Source: Mycolicibacterium chubuense
GTDB taxonomy: Bacteria > Actinomycetota > Actinomycetes > Mycobacteriales > Mycobacteriaceae
Reading direction: 5' to 3'
Length of the DNA stretch: 64,000 bases
Assembly: GCF_001044255.1 (NCBI RefSeq)
Contig: NZ_JYNX01000060.1
Location: forward strand, 18,232 to 82,231
The notes under the pieces are model-generated. The model worked only from the letters and a program-made list of their open reading frames with translations. It had not been told where the DNA came from and made no database searches. The stretch's first letter is position 1. Each line of letters opens with the position of its first letter. Both the position numbers and the translations under genes were made by a program. Below, one piece after another: positions 19,303-26,856 of the stretch.

Positions 19303-20020
19303 CGGCCGCGGCGGGCTTCCTGAAGTAGAGCGCCACACTCTTGCCGATCAGCGGGTTGAGCGCCGACTCCGCGGTGCGGGTCAGCCATGGCCGGCTCATC
19401 ATGTCCCACACCAGCAGCTTGTGGTACGCCGTCACCGCTGGATGACCGTCCTTGTCGGTCCCGACCGCGCACTTGAGCCACCAGTACGGTGCATGCAGTG
19501 CGTGGGCATGATGGGTGTGGGTCAACGAAAGACCGTGCGCGAGCACTTTGTCGCGCAGTTCGTCAGCCCGGTAGATCCGGATGTGGCCGCCCTCGTTGGC
19601 GTGATACTCGTCCGACAGTGCCCAGCAGATCCTCTCCGGGAGCCAGCGCGGCACCGTGATCGCCAGCGCGCCACCCGGTTTGAGTACCCGCACCAGTTCG
19701 GCGATCGCGCGCTCGTCCTCGGGCACGTGCTCGAGGATCTCCGAAGCGATCACGCAGTCGAAAGTGGCGTCGGGGTAGGGCAGATCGAGCGCGTCGCCCT
19801 TGACCGCTTCGCCCTTCGCCGAAGACGGCGCCTCACCCTGCTCGGCCATCGCCTGCAGTATCGCGTCGACGTCGTTGAGATCCGCTGCGTTCTGGTCGAA
19901 TCCGACGACGTCGGCGCCGCGGCGGAACGCCTCGAAGGTGTGCCGGCCGGCTCCGCAGCCGACATCGATGACCTTCGTGCCCGCTCCCACACCGAGACGG
20001 TCGAAGTCCACGGTCAGCAT
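19295..20020 (-). CDS. SAM-dependent methyltransferase (type 11)
   Basis: A 241-residue methyltransferase: VIDVGCGAGRHTFEA (SAM motif I), DVVGFDQN (acidic end of beta 2), ASEILEHVPEDERAIAELVR and LKPGGALAITVP (motifs typical of type 11). ATG 20020 overlaps the stop of the glycosyltransferase gene, so it is translationally coupled to it. A C-terminal tail of about 70 residues follows the catalytic domain. With the GT4 enzyme upstream, methylation of a sugar or glycolipid is the simplest idea, but this is inference. Confidence 0.85.
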
Positions 20021-21249
20021 GTGGCGACCCTCTTCCGAGCTCGTTCGTACACCGCAACCGTCTGTGCGGCAACAGATTCCCAGCTGAACACCTCGAGTGC
20101 GCGTCGCCGCCCGGCCTCCCCGAGCCTGCGCAGCTCCCGCGGTGAGTCGAGCAGCTCACCCAGCACGGCGGTGAGCTCGTCGACGTCGGCCGGGGTGACC
20201 AGCCGCGCACATTCGCCGTCGGCGCCCACCACCTCCGGCAGCGCGCCCGCCCGACTGGCCACGATCGGTGTTCCACTGGCCATGGCCTCGACCGCGGGCA
20301 ACGAGAATCCCTCGTAGAGCGAGGGAATGCAGGCGACATCGGCGGAGGCGAGGAGTTCGGCGAGTTCGGTGTCCGACAGTCCGCTGGAGCTGTGCACGAT
20401 GTCGGAGATCCCCAGTTCGGCGATGAGCTTCTCGGTCGGGCCGTTGGGTTCCAGCTTGGCGACGAGCTGGAGTTCGAGATCGCGCTCCACACGCAGACGT
20501 GCCACCGCGTGGAGGAGATGACTGACTCCCTTGAGGGGCACGTCGGCACTCGCGATCGCGATGATGCGATTGCGCACGCGGTGCTCGGACGGCCCGAACA
20601 GCTGGGTGTCCACCCCGAGCGGCACGACGTGGAGCTGGCTCGGGTCGACGGCGAAGTCCTCGGCGATGTCGGCGGCGGACGTGGACGACACGGTCACCAA
20701 CTCGGGGATCTGCCGGGCCACCTCCTTCTGCATCTCGGCGAACGCGTACCACCGGCGGACCAGGGGCTTGCGCCACCACGTCGCGGCGGCGACGTCGAGC
20801 ACCCGGTCACGGGTGATCGGGTGGTGCACCGTGGCGACCACCGGGAGGCCCGACGCGGCGATCGTCAGCAGCCCGGTGCCCAGGCACTGGTTGTCGTGGA
20901 CGACGTCGAAGTCGTCGCGCCTCTCGGCCAGCAGCCGCGCGACGCGCAGGCTGAACGTCTTGGGCTCGGGGAAGCCGGCAGTCCAGGTGGTCAACAGCTC
21001 CTGGAGATCGATCGTCGTCTTGATCTCGCTGGGCCGCGGGATCCGGAAGGGATCCGGCTCGCGGTAGAGATCGAGGCTGGGCACCTTCGTCAGCCGTACG
21101 CGGGGATCGAGACCGCCGGGATAGGGCTGGCCGGAGAAGACCTCGACGTCGTGGCCCAGTTCGACCAGGCCGCGGCTCAGGTGTCGGACGTAGACGCCCT
21201 GCCCTCCGCAGTGGGTCTTGCTCCGATAGGACAGCAAGGCGATACGCAT
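20014..21249 (-). CDS. GT4 family glycosyltransferase
   Basis: A 411-residue GT-B enzyme. N-terminal SKTHCGGQGVYVRHLSRGLV is the GT4 glycine-rich loop; PSLYEGFSLPAVEAMASGTP is the EX7E nucleotide-sugar motif of retaining GT4 enzymes. It should transfer a sugar from an activated donor to an acceptor at the inner face of the membrane; neither is known. AGGTGAGC precedes the ATG. First gene of the operon GT4, methyltransferase, toroid protein, under a strong sigma-A promoter (21325-21353) with a TetR operator at the start site. Confidence 0.9.
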   Translation of the reverse strand: MRIALLSYRSKTHCGGQGVYVRHLSRGLVELGHDVEVFSGQPYPGGLDPRVRLTKVPSLDLYREPDPFRIPRPSEIKTTIDLQELLTTWTAGFPEPKTFSLRVARLLAERRDDFDVVHDNQCLGTGLLTIAASGLPVVATVHHPITRDRVLDVAAATWWRKPLVRRWYAFAEMQKEVARQIPELVTVSSTSAADIAEDFAVDPSQLHVVPLGVDTQLFGPSEHRVRNRIIAIASADVPLKGVSHLLHAVARLRVERDLELQLVAKLEPNGPTEKLIAELGISDIVHSSSGLSDTELAELLASADVACIPSLYEGFSLPAVEAMASGTPIVASRAGALPEVVGADGECARLVTPADVDELTAVLGELLDSPRELRRLGEAGRRRALEVFSWESVAAQTVAVYERARKRVATC

Positions 21250-21308
21250 GGTCAGCTCACCTGTCCTGAGCTGGTCGAATCGAGTGACGCACGGAATCCG
21301 AACCCCTC

Positions 21309-21324
21309 CTGGACATGTGTCCAG
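21309..21324. promoter_or_regulatory. TetR operator, copy 2
   Basis: CTGGACA-TG-TGTCCAG, perfect seven-base arms. It starts directly after the -10 box of the GT4 operon, so a bound repressor would cover the transcription start. The core equals copy 1 at 17519-17532. Confidence 0.75.
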
Positions 21325-21353
21325 ACTATAGTTTGACGTGCTAGCTGATGCAA
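21325..21353 (-). promoter_or_regulatory. Sigma-A promoter of the GT4 operon
   Basis: Minus strand: TTGCAT (-35), 17-nt spacer, TATAGT (-10). This is the best sigma-A-type promoter in the window. The 5' leader to ATG 21249 would be about 70 nt. Confidence 0.75.
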
Positions 21354-21411
21354 CGCGTCCGCTAGCTCTGACTACCACAAACGGCGTGGGCCGTCCTGTC
21401 CGCCCTCGCGA

Positions 21412-21867
21412 TCAGGGCGGCGGGAAACCGCCGGTGGCGACCGGTCCCCAACGCTGCGGGGTGACCCTGATCAGGCACTTCCCCTGGTCGACCATCGCCT
21501 GCCGGTACTCGTCCCAGTTCGGGTGCTCGCCGGCCACCGAGCGGAAGTACTCCACCAGCGGCTCGACCGCGTCGGGCAGATCGATGACCTCGGCGGCGCC
21601 GTCGACCTGGACATACGGACCGTTGAACTCGTCGCTGAGCACCACGACGCTGGCGCGGGGCCGGCGCCGGATGTTGGCGGCCTTGGCGCGTTGCGGATAA
21701 CTGGCCACCACGATGCGCCCCTCGGTGTCCAGACCGCCGGTGACCGGTGAACTCTGCAGCGATCCGTCCGACCGGAACGTCGTCAGCACCATCCGGTGCC
21801 GCGGGCGGATGAAGTCGAGCAGTTCCGATGCGGCGACGGCCTCTGCCGTCGCGTACTTGGGGGCCAT
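21412..21867 (-). CDS. PPOX-class F420-dependent oxidoreductase, Rv2061-like
   Basis: A 151-residue split-barrel protein: HRMVLTTFRSDGSLQSSPVT, GRIVVASYPQRAKAANIRRR and a C-terminal CLIRVTPQRWGP are those of the FMN/F420-binding PPOX fold, closest in my memory to M. tuberculosis Rv2061c. It probably uses reduced F420 to reduce an unknown substrate. TACGCT six bases before the ATG (21874-21879) indicates a leaderless transcript. It is divergent from a short DUF222 fragment. Confidence 0.8.
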   Translation of the reverse strand: MAPKYATAEAVAASELLDFIRPRHRMVLTTFRSDGSLQSSPVTGGLDTEGRIVVASYPQRAKAANIRRRPRASVVVLSDEFNGPYVQVDGAAEVIDLPDAVEPLVEYFRSVAGEHPNWDEYRQAMVDQGKCLIRVTPQRWGPVATGGFPPP

Positions 21868-21873
21868 AGCGCC

Positions 21874-21907
21874 AGCGTATCGACGTGTCGGTGCCCCCGC
21901 GTACGCT
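21874..21907. promoter_or_regulatory. Back-to-back -10 elements for two leaderless genes
   Basis: Minus strand TACGCT (21874-21879), six bases before ATG 21867; plus strand TACGCT (21902-21907), seven bases before ATG 21915. Both divergent genes lack a ribosome binding site. Only 47 bases separate the start codons. Confidence 0.55.
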
Positions 21908-21914
21908 CTCGAAC

Positions 21915-22223
21915 ATGAGTTCGAATGATGTGTTCGCGGCGCTCGACGCCGCCGACGAGGCCTACCGTGCGCTCGCCGCCCTTCCTGTTCACCGCCTCCG
22001 TCCCGTCGATCAGCGCGCCCTGCTGGTGCGGCTCGACACGATGGACAAACACCTGGCCGCCCTGCAGCGCCGCCTGCTGGGCAGCGTGGTCGCCGGACCG
22101 CCCCCGGTCGAATTCGCCGGCGCACCGTGGGCGCAGGTGCTGGCCCGCAGGCTGCGCATCTCGGTCGGCGAAGCTCAGCGGCGCATCGCCGAAGCAGGCG
22201 GCGAGGAGGCGAGGTCGGCATGA
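21915..22223 (+). CDS. Truncated DUF222 (13E12-type) protein
   Basis: A 102-residue protein matching only the N-terminal part of the DUF222/13E12 repeat family: FAALDAADEAYRALAALPVH, LLVRLDTMDKHLAALQRRLL, WAQVLARRLRISVGEAQRRI. Full-length members are usually 400 residues or more and carry an HNH nuclease domain. Here the frame ends in EEARSA and the next bases belong to another gene on the opposite strand, so it is either a stand-alone domain or the remnant of a larger gene. A clean leaderless promoter argues that it is still expressed. Confidence 0.65.
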   Translation: MSSNDVFAALDAADEAYRALAALPVHRLRPVDQRALLVRLDTMDKHLAALQRRLLGSVVAGPPPVEFAGAPWAQVLARRLRISVGEAQRRIAEAGGEEARSA

Positions 22224-22251
22224 CGCTTTGAAGCACTCCTGCGCCGCGGCC

Positions 22252-22779
22252 TCACAGCAGCGGACCCGGCACCACGAACGCGAACGGCCGCGGGTAGCCG
22301 AGGCCGGTCAACCGCGCGCGGCGCACCGCATCGAGTCCGACGGTGCGCACCTCGCCGGAGGTCGGCTCGTAGCTCGCCACGGCATCGCCGCGCACGTCGA
22401 CGATCAGCACCCAGTGCCGCGGGATGACGGTGCCGATGAGCATGGCCACCGGCCACCCCGCCGACACCGCCGCCAGCACGTCGTCGAGCCGGTCGCGTCG
22501 GCCCCGCCACGGCCGCCACCGGTAGCGCCGTCCGCGCGCGGCCGAGTGCACGCTGATCGCGGCGGCCATGCCGGCCGGTGTGGTGCCGAGCGCGCGCGGC
22601 CAGGCGCGGTTCGTCATCGCGTGCACCCGGGCCTGTTCGGCGGCGAACCAGGCCCGCCCCTCCGGGCGCGCCAGCGCCGAACCGTAGTCGCGGTCCAGTA
22701 GCGCACCCGCCATCACCGCGACGGACGGGCCGCACGTCACGCCGTCCCGCTGGGTCAGCGCCAGCGCCGAGATCTTCAT
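22252..22779 (-). CDS. Papain-like / C39-like cysteine protein
   Basis: A 175-residue protein. RDGVTCGPSVAVMAGALL places a Cys at the start of a helix, as in papain-like peptidases; PRHWVLIVDVRGDAVASYEP supplies the His and a following acidic residue. The overall plan is that of C39-like peptidases or related acyltransferases. No signal peptide, so it acts in the cytoplasm. A strongly basic stretch (RGRRYRWRPWRGRRDR) lies in the middle. It is divergent from the acyl-CoA dehydrogenase gene; substrate unknown. Confidence 0.6.
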   Translation of the reverse strand: MKISALALTQRDGVTCGPSVAVMAGALLDRDYGSALARPEGRAWFAAEQARVHAMTNRAWPRALGTTPAGMAAAISVHSAARGRRYRWRPWRGRRDRLDDVLAAVSAGWPVAMLIGTVIPRHWVLIVDVRGDAVASYEPTSGEVRTVGLDAVRRARLTGLGYPRPFAFVVPGPLL

Positions 22780-22897
22780 GCGCGGTCGTCGCCTCCTCGG
22801 TGGATTTCGGTGCGACGTTGGGTACTCGGGACTCTAGGCCGAACGAAGGAGTGGTGGTGCGCATGTGCGGGATGCCGACGCCGACGGAGGATCCGAC

Positions 22898-24292
22898 ATG
22901 AGCTTCGACATCACACCCACCGCCGCGCAGCACGACCTGGCAAGGCGCACACACGAGTTCGCCGAGCAGGCTATCCGGCCGGTGGCCGCGGATTACGACC
23001 AGCGCCAGGAGTTCCCCTGGCCGGTGCTCGAGGAGGCCGCCGAGCGCGGCTTCTACAGCCCGCTGTTCTACCGCGATCTGATCGGCGATCCGACGGGACT
23101 GTCCCTGCCGATGTTCATGGAGGAACTGTTCTGGGGCTGCGCCGGGATCGGGCTGGCGGTGGTGATGCCGGCGCTCGCGCTCTCGGCGATCGGGCAGGCC
23201 GCCTCCCCCGAGCAGATGCTGCAGTGGGCGCCGGAATGCTTCGGCACGCCGGGCGATCTCAAGCTCGCCGCCCTGGCGATCTCCGAACCGGAGGGCGGCA
23301 GCGACGTCCGCAACCTGCGCACCACCGCGCGCCGCGACGGCTCGGGACCCGACGCCGACTGGATCATCGACGGCCACAAGATGTGGATCGGCAACGGCGG
23401 CATCGCCAACGTGCACGTGGTCAACGCCGTCGTCGACCAGGAACTGGGCCACAAGGGCCAGGCATTGTTCATCGTGCCGGGCGGCACGCCCGGCCTCGAC
23501 ATGGTGCGCAAGCTCGACAAGATGGGCTGCCGTGCCTCCCATACCGCCGAACTGAAGTTCACCGGAGTCCGCGTGCCGGCGGAGAACCTGCTCGGCGGAC
23601 AGGAGAAGCTGGAGTACAAGCTGGCCCGCGCCCGTGAAGCCGTCGAGGGCGCCCGGCACTCCGGCTCGGCCACGCTGGGCACGTTCGAGCAGACCCGGCC
23701 GATGGTCGCTGCCCAGGCCCTCGGAATCGCCAGAGCCGCACTGGAATACGCCACCGAGTACGCCAACCGCCGCGAAGCGTTCGGTGCGCCGATCATCGAC
23801 AACCAGGGCATCGCGTTCCCCCTGGCCGACCTCGCCACCGGACTGGACGCCGCACGCCTGCTGACGTGGCGGGCGTCGTGGATGGCCGCCACCGGGGTGC
23901 CGTTCGAGCGGGGCGAAGGCTCGATGTCCAAGCTCGCCGCCAGTGAACTCGCGGTCCGCACCACCGAGCGCGCCATCCAGACGATGGGCGGCTGGGGCTA
24001 CGTCAAAGACCATCCGGTCGAGAAGTGGTACCGAGATGCCAAGCTGTACACCATCTTCGAGGGCACCAGCGAGATCCAGCGGATCGTCATCTCCAACGCG
24101 CTGGGCGCCGCCGACGGCAAGCCGCCGCTGCACGTCGACCTCGAACCGACCGGCGGCCCGCTCAACCGGATGTTCGGTCGGGGCACCCCGGCACGCACCC
24201 AGGTCGGAAACACCGCACTGGCGATGAAGGACCGGGTGCCCGCACCGGTGATGCAGATGGCGATGAAGGTGCTCCGCCCGCCGAGGAAGTGA
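22898..24292 (+). CDS. Acyl-CoA dehydrogenase (FadE type)
   Basis: A 464-residue flavoprotein. LAALAISEPEGGSDVRNLRT and WIGNGGIANV are the FAD/substrate motifs; IFEGTSEIQRIVISNAL contains the Glu that acts as catalytic base. It introduces the alpha-beta double bond into an acyl-CoA. It is about 70 residues longer than typical members; the extra part is a basic C-terminal tail (MQMAMKVLRPPRK). GGAGG lies seven bases before the ATG. No KstR box is present upstream, so a sterol role is not indicated. It ends one base from the convergent membrane-hydrolase gene. Confidence 0.9.
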   Translation: MSFDITPTAAQHDLARRTHEFAEQAIRPVAADYDQRQEFPWPVLEEAAERGFYSPLFYRDLIGDPTGLSLPMFMEELFWGCAGIGLAVVMPALALSAIGQAASPEQMLQWAPECFGTPGDLKLAALAISEPEGGSDVRNLRTTARRDGSGPDADWIIDGHKMWIGNGGIANVHVVNAVVDQELGHKGQALFIVPGGTPGLDMVRKLDKMGCRASHTAELKFTGVRVPAENLLGGQEKLEYKLARAREAVEGARHSGSATLGTFEQTRPMVAAQALGIARAALEYATEYANRREAFGAPIIDNQGIAFPLADLATGLDAARLLTWRASWMAATGVPFERGEGSMSKLAASELAVRTTERAIQTMGGWGYVKDHPVEKWYRDAKLYTIFEGTSEIQRIVISNALGAADGKPPLHVDLEPTGGPLNRMFGRGTPARTQVGNTALAMKDRVPAPVMQMAMKVLRPPRK

Positions 24293-24293
24293 G

Positions 24294-26729
24294 TCACATC
24301 GCCTGGTTCACCGGCGGGGCGACAGCGCCCGCGTCCACAGCCTCGTCGACGACGACGGACTGCAACACCGCGACGGCCAACCGGTATTCGACGCGGTCCC
24401 AGAACCCCGAGTGGCCGCACACCGCGCCGTCCGGATCGACGGCGAAATCACCGTGCTCCGGGTCTCGCTGCCCCACGTCGAGGATCCGGCAGTCCACCGT
24501 CGTCAATGCCACGCTCAGGTCCGGTGAGGACGGCCCCTGCACGAACACCGGGCCGGGGTCGAACACCCAGCTGCCGATCGGATCGGTCAGCGCCCACAGG
24601 TTGATCCACCGCGGCTCCGGGCTGGCGAGCTGGCGCCGCAGCTCGCCCATCGCCATGGCGCCGAAATACGCCGGGAAGTTGCGCGCATAGAGGCGGCGCA
24701 GCGGCGCGCCGAACGTCAGCAGCGGATAGCGCTCGTCGTCGCGGGTGCACTGCATCAAGGTCGCCGCGGCGATCACGGTGCCCTGACTGTGCGCGACGAG
24801 CACCACCCGGGTGGGCTCCGGCTGATGCACCAGCGCGGCCATCCGGGTGCGCAGGTCCCAGACCGTGCGGCCGCCGTAGGACGGCGGCGTCAGCGGATGC
24901 GTGGCCCGCGGCCAGAACGTGATGACGTCCCACAGGATCGCGACCGCGCGGCGGATCTGCCGGTTCCGGGAGGCCTGCACCACCAGCACCGCCAACCCGA
25001 CCACCAGGGCGATCGGCACGAACATCGCGATGAACGAGACCCCGCCGGAGAGATACCTGGCCCCGGTGAAGCGGTGCAGATCGGGAAAGAACAGGACCGC
25101 CATCACGACGAGGATCACGAAGGCGAGTGTCACCAGCCCGGCGATCAGCGCCGGGCCCGCGTCGGTCAACGACGCCGCCGCCCGAGCACGCCTGACGGCC
25201 TCCAGGACCCGCCGTGGCGCCGCCGCCTCCACCGGCGTCTGCGGAGGCGTCCCCGTCGCCGCGCGCCAAGCCCGCACCACGGCGACGACCGCCGCGAGAA
25301 GCACCAACAGCGTCGCCACCGATGCCCACACATAGGGCGGCGGGACGATCAGCGGTGCCCGCATGGTCACCGCGTGCACCTTCTCCGCGAAGTTCTCGGC
25401 GGCGTTGGCCAGCGTCGCCGTCCGCTTCACCATCGCCTCGGCCGCGTCCGCGGTCGAGATCCGCACCGTGCCGAGCGCCAGCGCCGTCGACAGCCCGACA
25501 CCGACGCTGACCCCGCCGCCGATCAACCAGCCGAGCAGCGCCACGAACGCAGCGGTGAAGCCCCGCAGCGTCATGCCGTAACCCGGTGCCGGCGCCGATC
25601 GGTCGCCCCCGCGCATCGACAGCGCGCACCCGACGAACACCCCGGCCAGCAGGACCACCTGCACGGCGAGCAGCGCGTAGATCGACCCCCGCAGCCCGGG
25701 CAGGAAGTCGGGCAGCCGGTGCGCCGGGACGTCGCTGCCCAGCCCGAGCCAGGCCAGCGACAGGGCGAGCAGGATCAGCGCGACCCACCGCAGTCGCATC
25801 AGCACGGCGTGCAGCCGGCCGCCGATGCCGTCACCGCCGCGGCCGGTGGCCCGGTTCCACGCGGTCGCCGCCACGGCCATGGCCAGCACCCCGAGGTTGA
25901 CGCCCAGCAGCACCGCGCTGACGTCGCGGGCACGGCTCGGATCCCCGTCGGCGACCGGGGCCGCCAGCACCAGCGCCGCCAGCGCCGCCGCCCACGCGGT
26001 CACATGGCACGCGCGCATCCGCGCCACCGAGTCGTCGTGGTTCCAGAAGGTGGTGTGGGCCAGGGGTGAGCGTTCGCCGACCGACACCACCGCGGCGGGC
26101 GGCGGACACGCTGCGGTGAACTCGGCGTCGCAGTCCGGGCCGTCGTACGGCATCGCCTGCCCGGCCTCCTGCCGGCCGAGCAGCCACAGCGCCACGATCA
26201 CCGCCGCCAGTGGCAGCGCCCCCACCGCGAGCCGGCCCCCTGGCGGTAGGCCGCCCAGCCACTCGAGGGGCAGCCATCCGGAACGGCAGTAGTCGACGCT
26301 CGCGCACTGCCACAGCGCGATGTCCAGGACAGCGACGGCCATTGCCAGCAACAACGTCAGGGTGAACGACAGGGCGAGCAGGCGCAGCAGCGCCACCACC
26401 ACCGTTGCGGGCCGGCGGTGCCGCGCGGGCGGCAGCATCCAGTGCGCGAGGTTGATCAGGGAGAAGGGTAGGAACAGCAGCCACAGCGCCCGGCTCGCGC
26501 GCCGCGACGTCAGCCCGCCCCACGAGTAGGCCTCCATCCGCCGGCGCCAGCCGTCGGCCGACGGTGGGCTGATCGCATCATCGATCCAGGTCGCGCGGCG
26601 GAAGAAGGCGGCGTCGGAGTCTCCGCTGACCTGGTCGAGGAACTCGGTGGGACAGTTCAGCATCACCTCGGGCGGGGTGCCGGACACCCCGTGCACCCGC
26701 AGTTCGACGACGGTCTTGCCCCCGGTCAT
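24294..26729 (-). CDS. Large multi-pass membrane protein with a serine-hydrolase motif
   Basis: 811 residues with about ten membrane helices spread between residues 80 and 600 and soluble ends. Near residue 660, RVVLVAHSQGTVIAAATLM is a GxSxG nucleophile elbow of the alpha/beta-hydrolase (lipase) type; the N-terminus (VVELRVHGVSGTPPEVML) resembles the first strand and HG oxyanion loop of such hydrolases. The hydrolase fold therefore seems to be interrupted by a long membrane insertion. Possible Asp and His partners are in ALTDPIGSWVF and DPEHGDF or CGHSGFW. Function unknown. GGGGGG precedes the ATG and a 9-bp hairpin lies just upstream. Confidence 0.7.
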   Translation of the reverse strand: MTGGKTVVELRVHGVSGTPPEVMLNCPTEFLDQVSGDSDAAFFRRATWIDDAISPPSADGWRRRMEAYSWGGLTSRRASRALWLLFLPFSLINLAHWMLPPARHRRPATVVVALLRLLALSFTLTLLLAMAVAVLDIALWQCASVDYCRSGWLPLEWLGGLPPGGRLAVGALPLAAVIVALWLLGRQEAGQAMPYDGPDCDAEFTAACPPPAAVVSVGERSPLAHTTFWNHDDSVARMRACHVTAWAAALAALVLAAPVADGDPSRARDVSAVLLGVNLGVLAMAVAATAWNRATGRGGDGIGGRLHAVLMRLRWVALILLALSLAWLGLGSDVPAHRLPDFLPGLRGSIYALLAVQVVLLAGVFVGCALSMRGGDRSAPAPGYGMTLRGFTAAFVALLGWLIGGGVSVGVGLSTALALGTVRISTADAAEAMVKRTATLANAAENFAEKVHAVTMRAPLIVPPPYVWASVATLLVLLAAVVAVVRAWRAATGTPPQTPVEAAAPRRVLEAVRRARAAASLTDAGPALIAGLVTLAFVILVVMAVLFFPDLHRFTGARYLSGGVSFIAMFVPIALVVGLAVLVVQASRNRQIRRAVAILWDVITFWPRATHPLTPPSYGGRTVWDLRTRMAALVHQPEPTRVVLVAHSQGTVIAAATLMQCTRDDERYPLLTFGAPLRRLYARNFPAYFGAMAMGELRRQLASPEPRWINLWALTDPIGSWVFDPGPVFVQGPSSPDLSVALTTVDCRILDVGQRDPEHGDFAVDPDGAVCGHSGFWDRVEYRLAVAVLQSVVVDEAVDAGAVAPPVNQAM

Positions 26730-26740
26730 CCCCCCATCGT

Positions 26741-26769
26741 GACGCCCGCGGGGCCGAAATGCGGGCGTC
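26741..26769. promoter_or_regulatory. Hairpin in the leader of the membrane-hydrolase gene
   Basis: GACGCCCGC and GCGGGCGTC, nine-base arms, 11-base loop, ending 12 bases before ATG 26729. On the minus strand it would lie in the 5' leader next to the ribosome binding site. It is between divergent genes, so it is not a terminator. Confidence 0.35.
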
Positions 26770-26856
26770 GCCGAAAAAACCCGGTACCCCTGGTTTCACC
26801 TTGAACGGTTCTGGCAACATTACTGGCGAGTCAGGTAGCGGCCCGGATGGACAGGA

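Noticed and set aside
22175-24133. A long minus-strand frame opposite the acyl-CoA dehydrogenase gene
   Set aside because: High third-position G+C opens the antisense frame. The plus strand encodes a complete acyl-CoA dehydrogenase with all motifs, and the antisense protein has none.
22898-24292. The fadE-type gene as part of a cholesterol regulon
   Set aside because: No TNNAACNNGTTNNA site was found in the 118 bases upstream; only the site at 8495 matches KstR in this window.
26741-26769. Hairpin taken as a terminator
   Set aside because: Both flanking genes point away from it, and the adjacent run is A on the plus strand; it fits a 5' leader hairpin instead.
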